A stretch of DNA of 64,000 nucleotides from Capitella teleta (lineage: Eukaryota > Annelida > Polychaeta > Capitellidae), in the NCBI GenBank assembly GCA_000328365.1, contig KB311578.1, forward strand, positions 232,814-296,813, given 5' to 3'. Shown here in pieces: positions 26,201-35,195 of this stretch. The position numbers were made by a program, and so were the translations under genes. The notes under the pieces were generated by a model that was given only the letters and a program-made list of their open reading frames with translations, made no database searches and was not told the DNA's origin. The stretch's first letter is position 1. Each line of letters begins with the position of its first letter.

Positions 26201-29200
26201 TCACTGACTCGATATTCCCCAGCTGCCTCCGCTTGCACATGATCAGAATGCATTGGCGATATGGGGCTTATTAACTACAACACGCTGTGGCGAAAATTGG
26301 ATTTCACCAGCCTAAGATAACATATTTACGAGATACGAATGATAATTTTATAACGTAAGCATACGCGTTCATTCAGCGAGCACTGGATTAATGTTCAGGT
26401 GACAAAGGTTCGTAACCGTGACAACGTGTCCGCCCGTAACCATGGGAACAGGACAGGTGGCACGTGCCTGTTTGCATGGCAATGAAACAGGCGTGAGAGG
26501 GCTCTTGAAGCGGCACAGTCACGGCGAATGACCACACTGAGCAAACAGAGCCAAACACCAAAGGCCTCGCTCAGCCAACACTCTCTATCGCGGACAAGAG
26601 CGAGAAAATCACTAACAATCACTCAAAGTTGTACAACATATTTATGTGCGAACACTGAGTATCCGAATCGTCAACAGCCTTGTCACAAGTTTAACGCAAA
26701 AAAAAAAAAATAATAATAATTCACAAGTTCCCTCGAAAAGAAAATTTTAATTTGCGCCAGTAAAATGTTGTGCGTATTTAATTTAGTACATTTCAAGTTC
26801 AAGACAGAACGAGGCGAAAAAGATGTTGTTTTGGTTTCAACTTTCTCTCCTCCCAAACCCAAACAAAAGGGAGAATATCAGCTCCCTGCTTCCACTGCCT
26901 ATACGATCCTCCCTTCTAATACTTCTTCTCTTCTCGAATATGCACTCGCGAAAAAAAAGTTCTGCCATAAATTGAGAGCTTAGGGCGGGGGAATGGGGGG
27001 AGAGATATCAGCATGCTTTCTCATACAAAATCAATCAACGTTGATATGACGAGGAAGTTACACGAAACAGGAGCAGAAGGAGATCTCGAAATTCACCACG
27101 CAACAAATTGCAGGGTAGACGTGTAGCAAGAATAGCGACGAGAGAATTTAATTTCGATATTAGTGGAGTCTGTTAGCTCGGAAAATGTGGCGAACCCTGC
27201 AAAAAGATGATGAAGCTACCAAAATTTCAGAAAAACTACTAATATGTATTATGATTAATTTTTTTGTTGTTGTGTGTTAAACGAGATCGGTTATAATGAT
27301 TTATCGATCATTTACTGGCGATATTTACCGAAGCGTATAATTTCGAGATTATTGTGACGTCATTTAGCGTTTTGACCAATCATGAAGCCCCATTCGCCAC
27401 GTGCGTGTAAACATGTTTCGATATCTAACATTCGTCTGTCATCCACGTTATTTAGCCGTCTATTTGCATGGATATGGTAAGTTAGGCATCCTTTCAATTT
27501 TATTTGGTTTAAAATGAAATATGTGATTGGTGGAGCACGCTTTTAAATCAGTTGAATCATTAAGAAAAACCCCAAATACGGGTACATGTATTAACTCAAT
27601 TATGAGTGACAGTCATGTGCTGTATGACTACAACACTCGAATATCAATCATTATGATTATCGGTATTACTGGATATGTCATTACTATTATTCAGCATGCA
27701 GCGTCTGCTCTCTGCTGTACATTCAGATAAATATTCGACAAATAAAAAGCAAAACCCATACCAATTAAAGAACAAAATAACCGAGAAATGAATGTAGTAA
27801 TTATTTTTATTAAGAGTCCAATCATAATTAACAGTTTCTCATGGAATGACACTATCAAATAACACACAAAGTGAATAGCAAATTATCAAAATGAAATCCT
27901 GTTTAATATAAATGATGAAAATAATTAAGTAATTCACTGAAATAAAATGTTGACAGCATATATATTTTACCCTAAAGTAAGTATTGTTTAATTTTGTTTT
28001 TCTGGGCTGCAACGCAGCACAACGGGAAGCAAACCTCAAGGAAATATTGCATGTGTAACGTATTATGTGGGCATAATTAAAATGAAAACATTAAATGAAA
28101 GATTGGTGTTTTGAATAATTGACCATTCATTGATGAATAAAAAAACACGTAAAATATGTGAGTAAAATTAAAAGAAATGATGATCAAAGGTACATGTAGT
28201 CATAGTTAAGAGTGCATCATAAATCGTAAAAGCAGATCTTTTTCTCAAGTAGTAACATAAAAGCATGTATTTGCTGGTATATTCCATGGCAAAGTGCTCA
28301 TGAATATCAAGATTTCAGGATATCTGCAAACGCAAAAAAAATATTGCTTCGACTTAATTAGCGCACGCTGCATTCAAAAGATATTTCCACCATGCACTTA
28401 GGTCTAGAGCAGATGACTTGGGTCTTCATGTCATTGAGTTTGCAGCATTCCTGAAACAACTTGGGCTGAAGCCTCAGCTCCAGGGTCATCAAGTCACGCT
28501 GAAATAAAGTAGCGATACCTCATATGAATTTATTTAGATCATGGCTAACAACATGTATTTTTTAATGGAATTAGAATTAATGTAACATTTCTCTTTTCAA
28601 TTTTCAAAATTAATTAATTCAAAATAAATGACATCAATAATTAAATGATTTATAACTATTTCAAGTCAAACATTTTCTTTCCAGAGCAAACAGTTTACTA
28701 CGGGCCTGATCGTTACTTACTTGGTTATTGTGTAGAGTGTCTGTCTCAGCATCAAGCCAGGGACGTCAGGTGTCTGCATACATTGGCAGCGCATTCCGTG
28801 TCTCAATTACTCGACTGAATTGAAGTGTCTCCCGGTGACACATCTAGCATGGGGTTTCTGGAATTGATTGAAGAAATCAAATCATTATATTTAAATTGTA
28901 AAAGAATTACTCTGTGGTTGATGTTATACGAGCATGATTTCTCATGTTTCTTTCAAAATACATATTCAAAAATCTATTCTCATGGATACTCCGTGGAAAA
29001 CTGGAGTCATATTGGAGAAACAGAAGCCCGGGGTTCACGCAATTAGCCTTATGCTTGTGGAAGCCTGCGACAAGTTTTATTTTAGAATCGTATGTAATTC
29101 GTTATGCTCAAAGTTGTGCCAATTTAAACATCTTATAAACTGATAGAGGGCTGCATAGGTGTTTCGTGGAACCAGAGCATACTGGTAAGACATCCTGTGG

Positions 29201-30785
29201 AACCCCTTCAATCGCTGCACTACACCATTCAGTGATTGCCATCTGACAAATAGCCAGCAACCGCTTGTGTGGAAAGGTTAACTCAACTGAATTATATGCT
29301 TACCAGTCCGTCAAATCTTTTTGCATTCCTACAGAGGGGCATCACTAGGCCCAAAGCCTCTAGGTCATAGTTTTTCTCAGAAAAAAATCATAACGTCCAA
29401 TCAGGACCTTTCAATGGCATTATGACTTTGCTTCCTTCTCTATATAATGTGAACTGATGATGAATTATAAATGCTGATTGTTCATATCTATGCATTAGTT
29501 ATGCATTACTTACTACGAGTATGGCCCTCATAGTTACTTGTAACACGTGAAGAAAGTAAAACATTGTGTTGTTACTGTAACANNNNNNNNNNNNNNNNNN
29601 NNNNNNNNNNNNNNNNNNNNNNNNNNNNNNNNTTTTGGGGGGGGGGGGGGGAGGTGGGGGGTCAAGTTTATAATTTATAATAAGAAGAAATATCTCAGTA
29701 CAACACTATATACCCATATAGTGTTGTACTGAGATATTTCTATAATATAAATGTCAATTTTAAGACGTTTCACTTTAAAATTGTTCCAATAATTACAATC
29801 GCAAAAGCATAATGCAGCTAATGTTATAAATAACGATATGGTAGTACAGCACAATGAGTACTGGCGAAAACAAACAACCCCGCTCCGTGCCTGGACACTC
29901 CGCAACGCCAATCACAATACGCGACCATTGTGACGAATAAAATCATTGCATATTCACGATAATACGTGACACGACAAATTCAATAACAACAAGGCAATGA
30001 CAGTAGCGTGCAAAGTATGAAAATACAATTAATGTATAGTAATAATTAACGTGTGTCAATTTCTGTCAATTAAAAATAAAACAATGAATCGGGAGCATTG
30101 AATAAACGAAAAGAACAACAGCAACAAGCTTCCAAGAAGCTCCAAAGTTTAGGCGGAAAAATTCCTTTAGTATAAGAGTCCAAGGAGAGAGGCTTGGAAT
30201 TTTGATTTCGTTACCAGTAATCACTTATTGGCCTACAATCCCTACATGGCCATTACATGTGATACATAGTGAACTGATAGATCAATATTCATTAATCATT
30301 ACTACCATGAGCACCATGATTGTTCATAGCTCTGATAGCAGTTATCAATAATATCAATATTTAATGCCTATAATATCACTGTCGTGGTGTCAACAAACTG
30401 GGCATCCTAAGCATGTTTACATATGGAGTTATCAGGACAGATTGAGATTGTGGTCGCAAGCGAATGAGCGATGACTCGCGGTCTCAGGTGAGTAATGATC
30501 AAAGGATCACTTACGGACGATGACCGTCTTGGCGTCCAATTTGCCGACGTTCGAGGTGAGCACAGTGACCTTGCTTTGCAGCCGTTCTGCTCGGTAGAGT
30601 ACCGTTCGACACTCTTCACTCAGACCGTTGAACATATCCTCCGCATGTTGAACCAGACTCGACATCTGCTTCATCAGCGAAGTCAACGCATTATTGCTCA
30701 CAATATTCAAATCGAACTGATCTTTCGTATCCACGTGTGTCCGGTTGATCCGGACAGGTTCTATCTGTCTGTGCACAAGTGGCAT
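8220..30785 (-). CDS. NHS: Nance-Horan syndrome / GUK-holder family actin regulator, 5 exons, 1,798 aa
   Basis: Exons in transcript order: 30785-30515, 17519-17260, 14668-13423, 11992-11851, 11697-8220. Phases join as 1, 0, 1, 2 and the sum is exactly 5,397 nt. Exon 1 encodes a WAVE-homology domain that begins MPLVHRQIEP, close to WAVE (MPLVKRNIEP) and NHS (MPFAKRIVEP). Exon 2 has FTPASRPHFIRELY, matching the NHS segment FLPATRPPCVEELH. Exon 3 has PINTSGSGFQR followed by RRKKGSSRRLTVTGVP, the NHS-type PIN/RRRKTISGIP block. Exon 5 has YSVDQDGFFTSMHQDSGLK (about residues 735-755), the NHS hallmark, then PPPAPPPR. Vertebrate NHS uses its WAVE-homology domain to bind Abi/WAVE-complex partners and remodel actin at cell edges and junctions; the fly relative binds Discs-large. 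The rest is low-complexity and Ser-rich, presumably disordered. The last exon alone encodes about 1,159 residues. Confidence 0.95.
11993..13422 (-). other. Intron 3 of NHS
   Basis: No exon seen. It contains an A-run at 12590-12612 and two copies of the TCATAACG-type motif in the GTGCGTTATGATT form at about 13177 and 13397, the second close to the 5' splice site. Confidence 0.7.
12590..12612. repeat. Poly-A tract in NHS intron 3
   Basis: An uninterrupted run of about 23 A. I see no gene-like sequence or target duplication around it, so it is not called a retroposed tail. Confidence 0.9.
14872..15080 (-). promoter_or_regulatory. Likely internal promoter and first exon for a short NHS isoform
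   Basis: Read on minus: a run of GC/GA boxes (GGGGAGGGG class, 15055-15078), then a CCAAT box (15041-15045), then TATAAAA (14969-14975). About 85 bp further on is an ATG (14886-14884) reading MLVAE, followed by a GTGTTC donor in phase 0. That is the phase at which NHS exon 3 (14668) begins, giving MLVAE joined to VPPGAPS. A transcript from here would lack the WAVE-homology domain. Vertebrate NHS also has alternative first exons, which supports the idea but does not prove it. The box order and spacing are seen directly; promoter use is inferred. Confidence 0.55.
15081..17259 (-). other. Intron 2 of NHS, distal part
   Basis: No coding exon seen. It holds an RFX-type X-box, GTTGCTATGGAAAC, at 15439-15452. 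The rest is AT-rich with no clear repeat structure. Confidence 0.6.
23847..24614. mobile_element. Pogo/Tigger-like non-autonomous DNA transposon
   Basis: Flanked by TA. The left end is CAGTCAGACCCCGTTAATCC and the right end, reverse-complemented, is CCGTCAGACCTCGTTAATCC. The CAGTCA-GACCTCGTTAAT pattern and TA target fit the pogo/Tigger group of Tc1/mariner transposons. The unit TAATCCGCC or a close variant recurs about eight times near both ends and in the interior, in the manner of subterminal transposase-binding repeats. About 770 bp with no transposase frame. Confidence 0.75.
29583..29632. other. Assembly gap of 50 N
   Basis: Fifty unresolved bases, followed directly by a G-rich run (29637-29660). 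The true length is unknown; a round 50 suggests a placeholder. The gap is in NHS intron 1. Confidence 0.98.
29686..29741. repeat. Perfect inverted repeat, 26-bp arms and 4-nt loop
   Basis: Left arm 29686-29711 begins AGAAATATCTCAGTACAACA; right arm 29716-29741 is its exact reverse complement; the loop is ACCC. It begins about 25 bp after a G-run and 54 bp after the assembly gap. It could be a small palindromic element, a hairpin RNA, or a fold-back artefact at a hard-to-sequence site. Confidence 0.85.
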
Positions 30786-31060
30786 GATGTAATCCGAGTC
30801 AGATCACCTCCGAAAAGTTAATCCAATCCATTCTGTAGCAGCCAAAGCTGTCCTGCTTTGAACACACTCAAGAAGTCTTCACATTTCCCACGAAGAGTAA
30901 ATAGAGCTGCTGCGCGGCGCGGAGTCACCCCCTGCCGGCAAGGCTACGGCTCCCGTAAAGCTTAGGCCGTTGCGTAAAAAATGATGCAATGATTAATCTG
31001 TGTCAATCAAAGATTAATAATGCATCATTTATATAATATTTATAAGGTAATCAATATTTC
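30786..31060 (-). promoter_or_regulatory. 5' untranslated and proximal upstream region of NHS
   Basis: Read on minus towards the ATG at 30785. A GC-rich patch (30908-30958, with GCGGCGCGGAGTCACC on plus) lies about 120-170 bp upstream of the start. No TATA box is evident at a fitting distance. AT-rich sequence precedes it. The transcription start is not determinable from sequence alone. Confidence 0.4.
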
Positions 31061-31712
31061 TTAAGCATTATCAAATTGCAATTATCGATGAACATGTGGA
31101 TATTGCATGCAATAAATAGAACAGCCAACACATTCAGCACGGCATTTGATTGGCCGAACACCTGATGATCTGACCAATCAGAGCTCTTGTTTTGAAGCGT
31201 GCTAAATGAAGCACGCTCGAGTGAACCGTTCCGCTTGGATGGAGGCGTTGGACCATTCCAAGACAATAGTTCAACGGATTTTCAACCGTCCACAGCGCCA
31301 TGCACTTAATCTCAATTGCAGAGTTGAGCCATGCAACTTGCGCCGACCTGTGCACCGCGCATGCCTCTCAAATTACCAGTATTGGTTGTGAATAAAACAG
31401 CACGTCTTTCTTTTTGCGCCAGCTGATGTGAAAGAACGTTATGAATAATAAAGAATATTTGAGCAAGAGCAAACGAGTTGAAACGACCTGATGTTATTGG
31501 CCCCCGACTCACTTCATTGAGCTGTTTAAGTGCAATAAATTGCAACACACGTGCATCCGATGCGTTTTATAAAGTACACATTTGCAATTTTAATGGTGCT
31601 TTCATTCCTCACTTGCTACTATTTATACACATAAACTTAGCCGATATAAATTGACTTATTCAATTCATACGACGCAGAGGAACGATGCTAAAGAGAGTGG
31701 ATCAGTACTCAC

Positions 31713-31778
31713 TCTTCAGGATCAACATATTCCTGCAGAATTAGCTTGCGGTCATCGGAGCAACTGCGTGGTAGGTTG
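31713..31778 (-). CDS. Candidate 66-nt orphan exon, gene unknown
   Basis: On minus, a pyrimidine-rich tract ending TTTGGTGTCAG is followed by 66 nt open in one frame and then a strong GTGAGT donor. The reading is NLPRSCSDDRKLILQ then EYVDPEE. The exon is symmetric (phase 2 in and out). It lies between NHS exon 1 and the GMC gene on the same strand, and its phase does not fit NHS exon 2. It may belong to an unrecognised minus-strand gene or to an alternative NHS 5' end. Not recognised as any family. Confidence 0.35.
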
Positions 31779-32118
31779 CTGACACCAAAGAATAATAGTA
31801 GAATAGTGTATGTTATCTGTGGGTTGCACCAGAGGGGATAATTATAATTATGTGTGGTTTGCTTTCAACTTATGAGCTACTGAACAATGTGGCGCTTGGG
31901 AATAATCATAACGGTTATAAGTGGCCATCGAATAGTCATCATGCTGATCATAACGCAGAAATAACGTTATGATTGTTATGGGAATCTCGGATCTGTGAAA
32001 TTTAATAGTCAAACACAAACGGTAAAATTCAATCATCTGGTTTAATAAGCGCACATGTAAGAAATAATGAAGAAGAGAGAACAAAAACATAAAGTGGGAA
32101 TGAAAAAGAAAAAACATT

Positions 32119-32190
32119 TAGCAGATCGTGGTTTCGATCCACGGACCTCTGGGTTATGGGCCCAGCACGCTTCCACTGCGCCAATCTGCT
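32119..32190 (-). tRNA. Initiator tRNA-Met (anticodon CAT)
   Basis: A 72-nt cloverleaf on minus. The 5' end is AGCAGAT, pairing with ATCTGCT at the 3' end, and the discriminator base is A. The D-arm (GCGCAGTGGAAGCGT) and anticodon arm (CTGGGCCCATAACCCAG) match the animal initiator tRNA. The T-loop reads ATCGAAA instead of TTC-containing, a mark of eukaryotic initiator tRNAs. There is no intron. A T-run follows at once on minus (TTTTTT), a Pol III terminator. The A and B boxes are internal and intact, so the gene is probably active. Confidence 0.96.
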
Positions 32191-33381
32191 ATGCGATATA
32201 GACTGAGCTCTCTTTTCTATTTAACAATTTTCAAGCCTATAGAGCTTCCATGTCGCCAACCTGATGGGCAAACATGGGACAAACATGAAACTCATTGGGA
32301 GCTACTTATTCTGAGATTCGTAAACTTTAGCTTTCGACATATCATTGCATATGATATTTATAGAACTTTTTCAATGTAGTAGTAATGTGTTGAAATCAAA
32401 ATAAAATAATTATATTCGAGCAAATAATATAAATTTATCGCTATTTATAATCCGAGTATAAGTTAATGCACATAGAGTAGCTCCGTTTGTGTCGGTTTAC
32501 CCAACAACTTAGCATGCGATTTCAGCGAAAATAAACTGAAATTTCTTATACAATGTTGAATGTAGCACAGATTCTCGGGCGAGGTCTGTAGACCCATTGG
32601 GCTCGCTGTAGCACAGATTCTCGGGCGAGGTCTGTATACCTATTGGCCATTGGGCTCGCTGTAGTATGTCAGCTAGGCTCGCTGTAGTATATGTCAGCTA
32701 GAACCTAAGTCTTTGTCAGGCTCAGGTAAAGGATTAATTAGGACAAGTGATACACGTTGTGACGTTTTGATTAGTTGTAAGTTGATTGTCATCATTGTGT
32801 CAGAAGCCCACTAATATATATTGCACTGGCCAGTGCCAAGTCAGTTAGTGTTTTGTGTAATGCTCGCTGATATAGGACATAGGTAGGGTAGGCCTATAGG
32901 AGAGCTGGTTTGGGGTGTTGGACAGTGTGCTGAATGATGAGGCTGGAATGATATCGCTGAGACATAATTTCCCCAGTCCAATATAGATATAACACATTAA
33001 ATTGTTTAATATCAAATATGAAACGTGTACCTTATTTTTTCCAATTTCAAGATCGAGCCCTCTAAATTTATGGAGCAAGGGATTGGAGATGCAGAGTGGC
33101 TTTGCAGGCTGCGTGCCTATGCGCAATTAGGCAATTTTCACTTTTCTGTTGGTCTGGTCAGTGTCCACCGAAAAACTCAATATGGGCAAAACATATTGTC
33201 AACACGGACAAGTGCCCTTGCAAGTGCGGTTTAAGCAGAGATATGTCAGGATGAGCACTGACATGCACATAGGGATACCATCCGGTGAGCTTAACATTTC
33301 ATTGATTTATATGTGCATGATTGGTTTATGAAATTATATTAATTCTTGACTTCAATTATTTATCTTATATTTGTTGTTTAG
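32191..33381. other. Intergenic DNA with tandem repeats
   Basis: Apart from the tandem repeat at 32562-32701 I see no supported feature. A possible exon at 33051-33160 (preceded by TTTCAAG, reading IEPSKFMEQGIGDAEW) is open on plus but does not join in phase to the exons that follow. Confidence 0.4.
32562..32701. repeat. Short complex tandem repeat
   Basis: Two 46-53 nt units beginning GTAGCACAGATTCTCGGGCG are followed by two shorter units with GTAGTATGTCAGCTAG and GTAGTATATGTCAGCTAG. The linker GGCTCGCT recurs between them. It looks like local stepwise duplication, not an inserted element, as no terminal repeats are seen. Confidence 0.75.
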
Positions 33382-33560
33382 GCTGAGGCACCACAAAGAA
33401 CGCCAAGTGCAACTAGGCCTGTTCCAAATCAGGGAAGGACAACGGTATGAATTCCTATTATAAATTTGTGAGTTATTCCTACAGGGATCATTTTAAGGCT
33501 CCAGACCAGATACCTCTCAATCTCACTCCACCAGCTATGTCTTCCCCATTGAAAAAAAGT
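33382..33560 (+). CDS. Two candidate exons of an unrecognised plus-strand gene
   Basis: Exon 33382-33444 (after TTGTTTAG, before GTATGA) and exon 33485-33560 (after TTCCTACAG, before GTGAGT) join in phase. They read LRHHKERQVQLGLFQ, IREGQRDHFKAPDQ and IPLNLTPPAMSSPLKKS. The 40-nt gap between them is a very short intron. The basic, amphipathic then Pro-rich composition looks like a real protein, but I do not recognise it. The exons could belong with those at 34463-34898. Confidence 0.4.
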
Positions 33561-34462
33561 GTGAGTGAAATTGTATTCTATTCATAATATCAGTAATATG
33601 TTTTATTAAAGTTACATTACCGTACATTATAGCTTGAAACAAAGTCATCAAGTTATGCTCATCTTGCATATTGTAGAAGTTTCAATATTCTTCCACATTA
33701 TTGTACACGAGTTGTACGAAATATATTATTATTGTTACGAACTTACTACTACCTGTAACTGATTAAGCAAATTAAGCAATTTACTTACTTGTTTTGTTTT
33801 CTTGTGCTAACTCGTAGCACCTTTTTAATTTCTTGCTTTTGCACGCAGCTTCGTGCAAACGAAGCCGCGAGGCAGATCTAAAATCTTCTTTACAAACTCT
33901 GCAGAGAAAGAGTTGTGCTTCTGCCATTTTGTGTAATGAATTTCTTTTCTAAAGTATCCTGTTCTTGTATGCGCTGACATCATACTTCCACCTCCTGGAC
34001 CTGTCACACTGCTGCGATCGATTCCGACCTGTTGGTCTACCGTCCTGTCAACGGAGACTTGCCTATTGCAGTCGTGAGACCGCACCCCCGCAGAGGATCA
34101 GCAACCATCAGTGCCATCTTCGCTCCCTGGCTATCCACCATCCGTCTTGACATCTGACATCTGGCGCTTCAGTGTTGGCTGCACCACAGACTCCCACACC
34201 TTGTATGACACTTTCATGTCGCGGCTGTCTGCCTGCATTTTTGCTACGGCGTGTGCCCTGCATCCAAGATCTCTCGGGAGTTCAGCACGAAGCTGAACAT
34301 GTACCGTTGCACTCGTTGCTCCACCTCTACAGAATCTTTTCACCTGAACCGATTCATGATTCCTTGTGAGACAACCTAACCGTATTCATTCATTGTTTGA
34401 TGATCAATTGAAATGTTCTTTCAGGAACAAGTGTTAGTGCGCTGCACTATCAAAATTATTAG
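33561..34462. other. Coding-like stretch, strand unresolved
   Basis: From about 33960 to 34380 base composition rises and several frames are open on both strands. On plus one frame reads SDLLVYRPVNGDLPIAVV and another KISREFSTKLNMYRCTRC, the latter with a CxxC and zinc-finger feel. On minus one reads VEQRVQRYMFSFVLNSRE. A 7-nt direct duplication (TGACATC twice, about 34149-34162) breaks the plus reading. I cannot tell which strand, if either, is used. Confidence 0.3.
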
Positions 34463-34898
34463 CTCAAAGGCCTCTTGAGGTGGAATGCAGACAGGGCTGC
34501 TCGAGTACTGCGTCAAGCACAGCCGATGTGCTCTTATGACCTTCGTCTCCGTTTCAGGGTGAATGAAATTCATTACGAAATGTTCCAAAGGCCCTACTTT
34601 TCTATGATGCCAAAGCCTGGAGTGTATACAGTAGATCTGGACCTGATCTGACATACAGTCATTCCATTGTATTGTCAATCGAAGATGGAGTTGCCTGATG
34701 CCAGCGTGCTCGATACCGTTGAAGAGGGAAATGTTGAGCAGGCTAAGGGCGATGATATCATCACACCGATGATGGTAAATTGACGTTTCCCTTTCGATTT
34801 TTGTTGTGACCTCAACAAAACAGATACAGGTGGATGCTTGGACACACCAGAGAGACATCCTCCTTAATCATTTACAATCTGCTTATTCATGTCATTGA
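34463..34898 (+). CDS. 3' end of an unrecognised plus-strand gene, three exons
   Basis: Exons 34463-34630, 34685-34774 and 34824-34898, all phase 0, with introns of 54 and 49 nt like other short introns in this window. The reading is LKGLLRWNADRAARVLRQ, AQPMCSYDLRLRFRVNEI, YFSMMPKPGVYT, then an acidic exon MELPDASVLDTVEEGN and a last exon IQVDAWTHQRDILLNHLQ ending SAYSCH and TGA. I do not recognise the family. It ends about 300 bp from the end of the GMC gene on the other strand. The chain of three short, phase-compatible exons ending in a stop is the main support. Confidence 0.5.
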
Positions 34899-35195
34899 AC
34901 GGCAGTTGGCAGCAGAGATCGTGACATCTGTCACAATCTGCCAAAAACCCACTGCTTTTGTATTTGTTTTCTGTTATAAGGAATCAGCGCTTAAGAGAGA
35001 GCCTGCATTAAAGGATTATCGCAGAGCATGCTGTCGTATTTTGTTGATTTTAATTGATTGCTTGTTAAGTCCATGGAGTATGTCGTGCTTGCTGTAACTG
35101 ATTCAATTCGAAATGGTAACAAATTAAAGAAATTTATTAAAATTGGTCAAGTATCCTATGGAGAAGAGTGAAACAATCCTAATGAAGTGTTGGAG

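Larger units (their letters stand above)
17520..30514 (-). other. Intron 1 of NHS (about 13 kb)
   Basis: The phase-1 junction between exons 1 and 2 reads cleanly across this interval, so I expect no further constitutive coding exon. It holds clusters of the TCATAACG motif (17547-17603 and 18059-18084), X-boxes at 21154-21167, 26412-26425 and 26436-26449, a pogo-like element (23847-24614), a 50-base gap (29583-29632) and a 26-bp-arm hairpin (29686-29741). Open frames at 18047-18547 and 19736-20260 look like chance. Confidence 0.65.

Noticed and set aside
30515-30785. Exon 1 could belong to a WAVE (WASF) gene instead of NHS
   Set aside because: The phase-1 junction to exon 2 gives VIVPESDL, in line with the NHS sequence at this place, and no WAVE basic, Pro-rich or VCA exons are seen.
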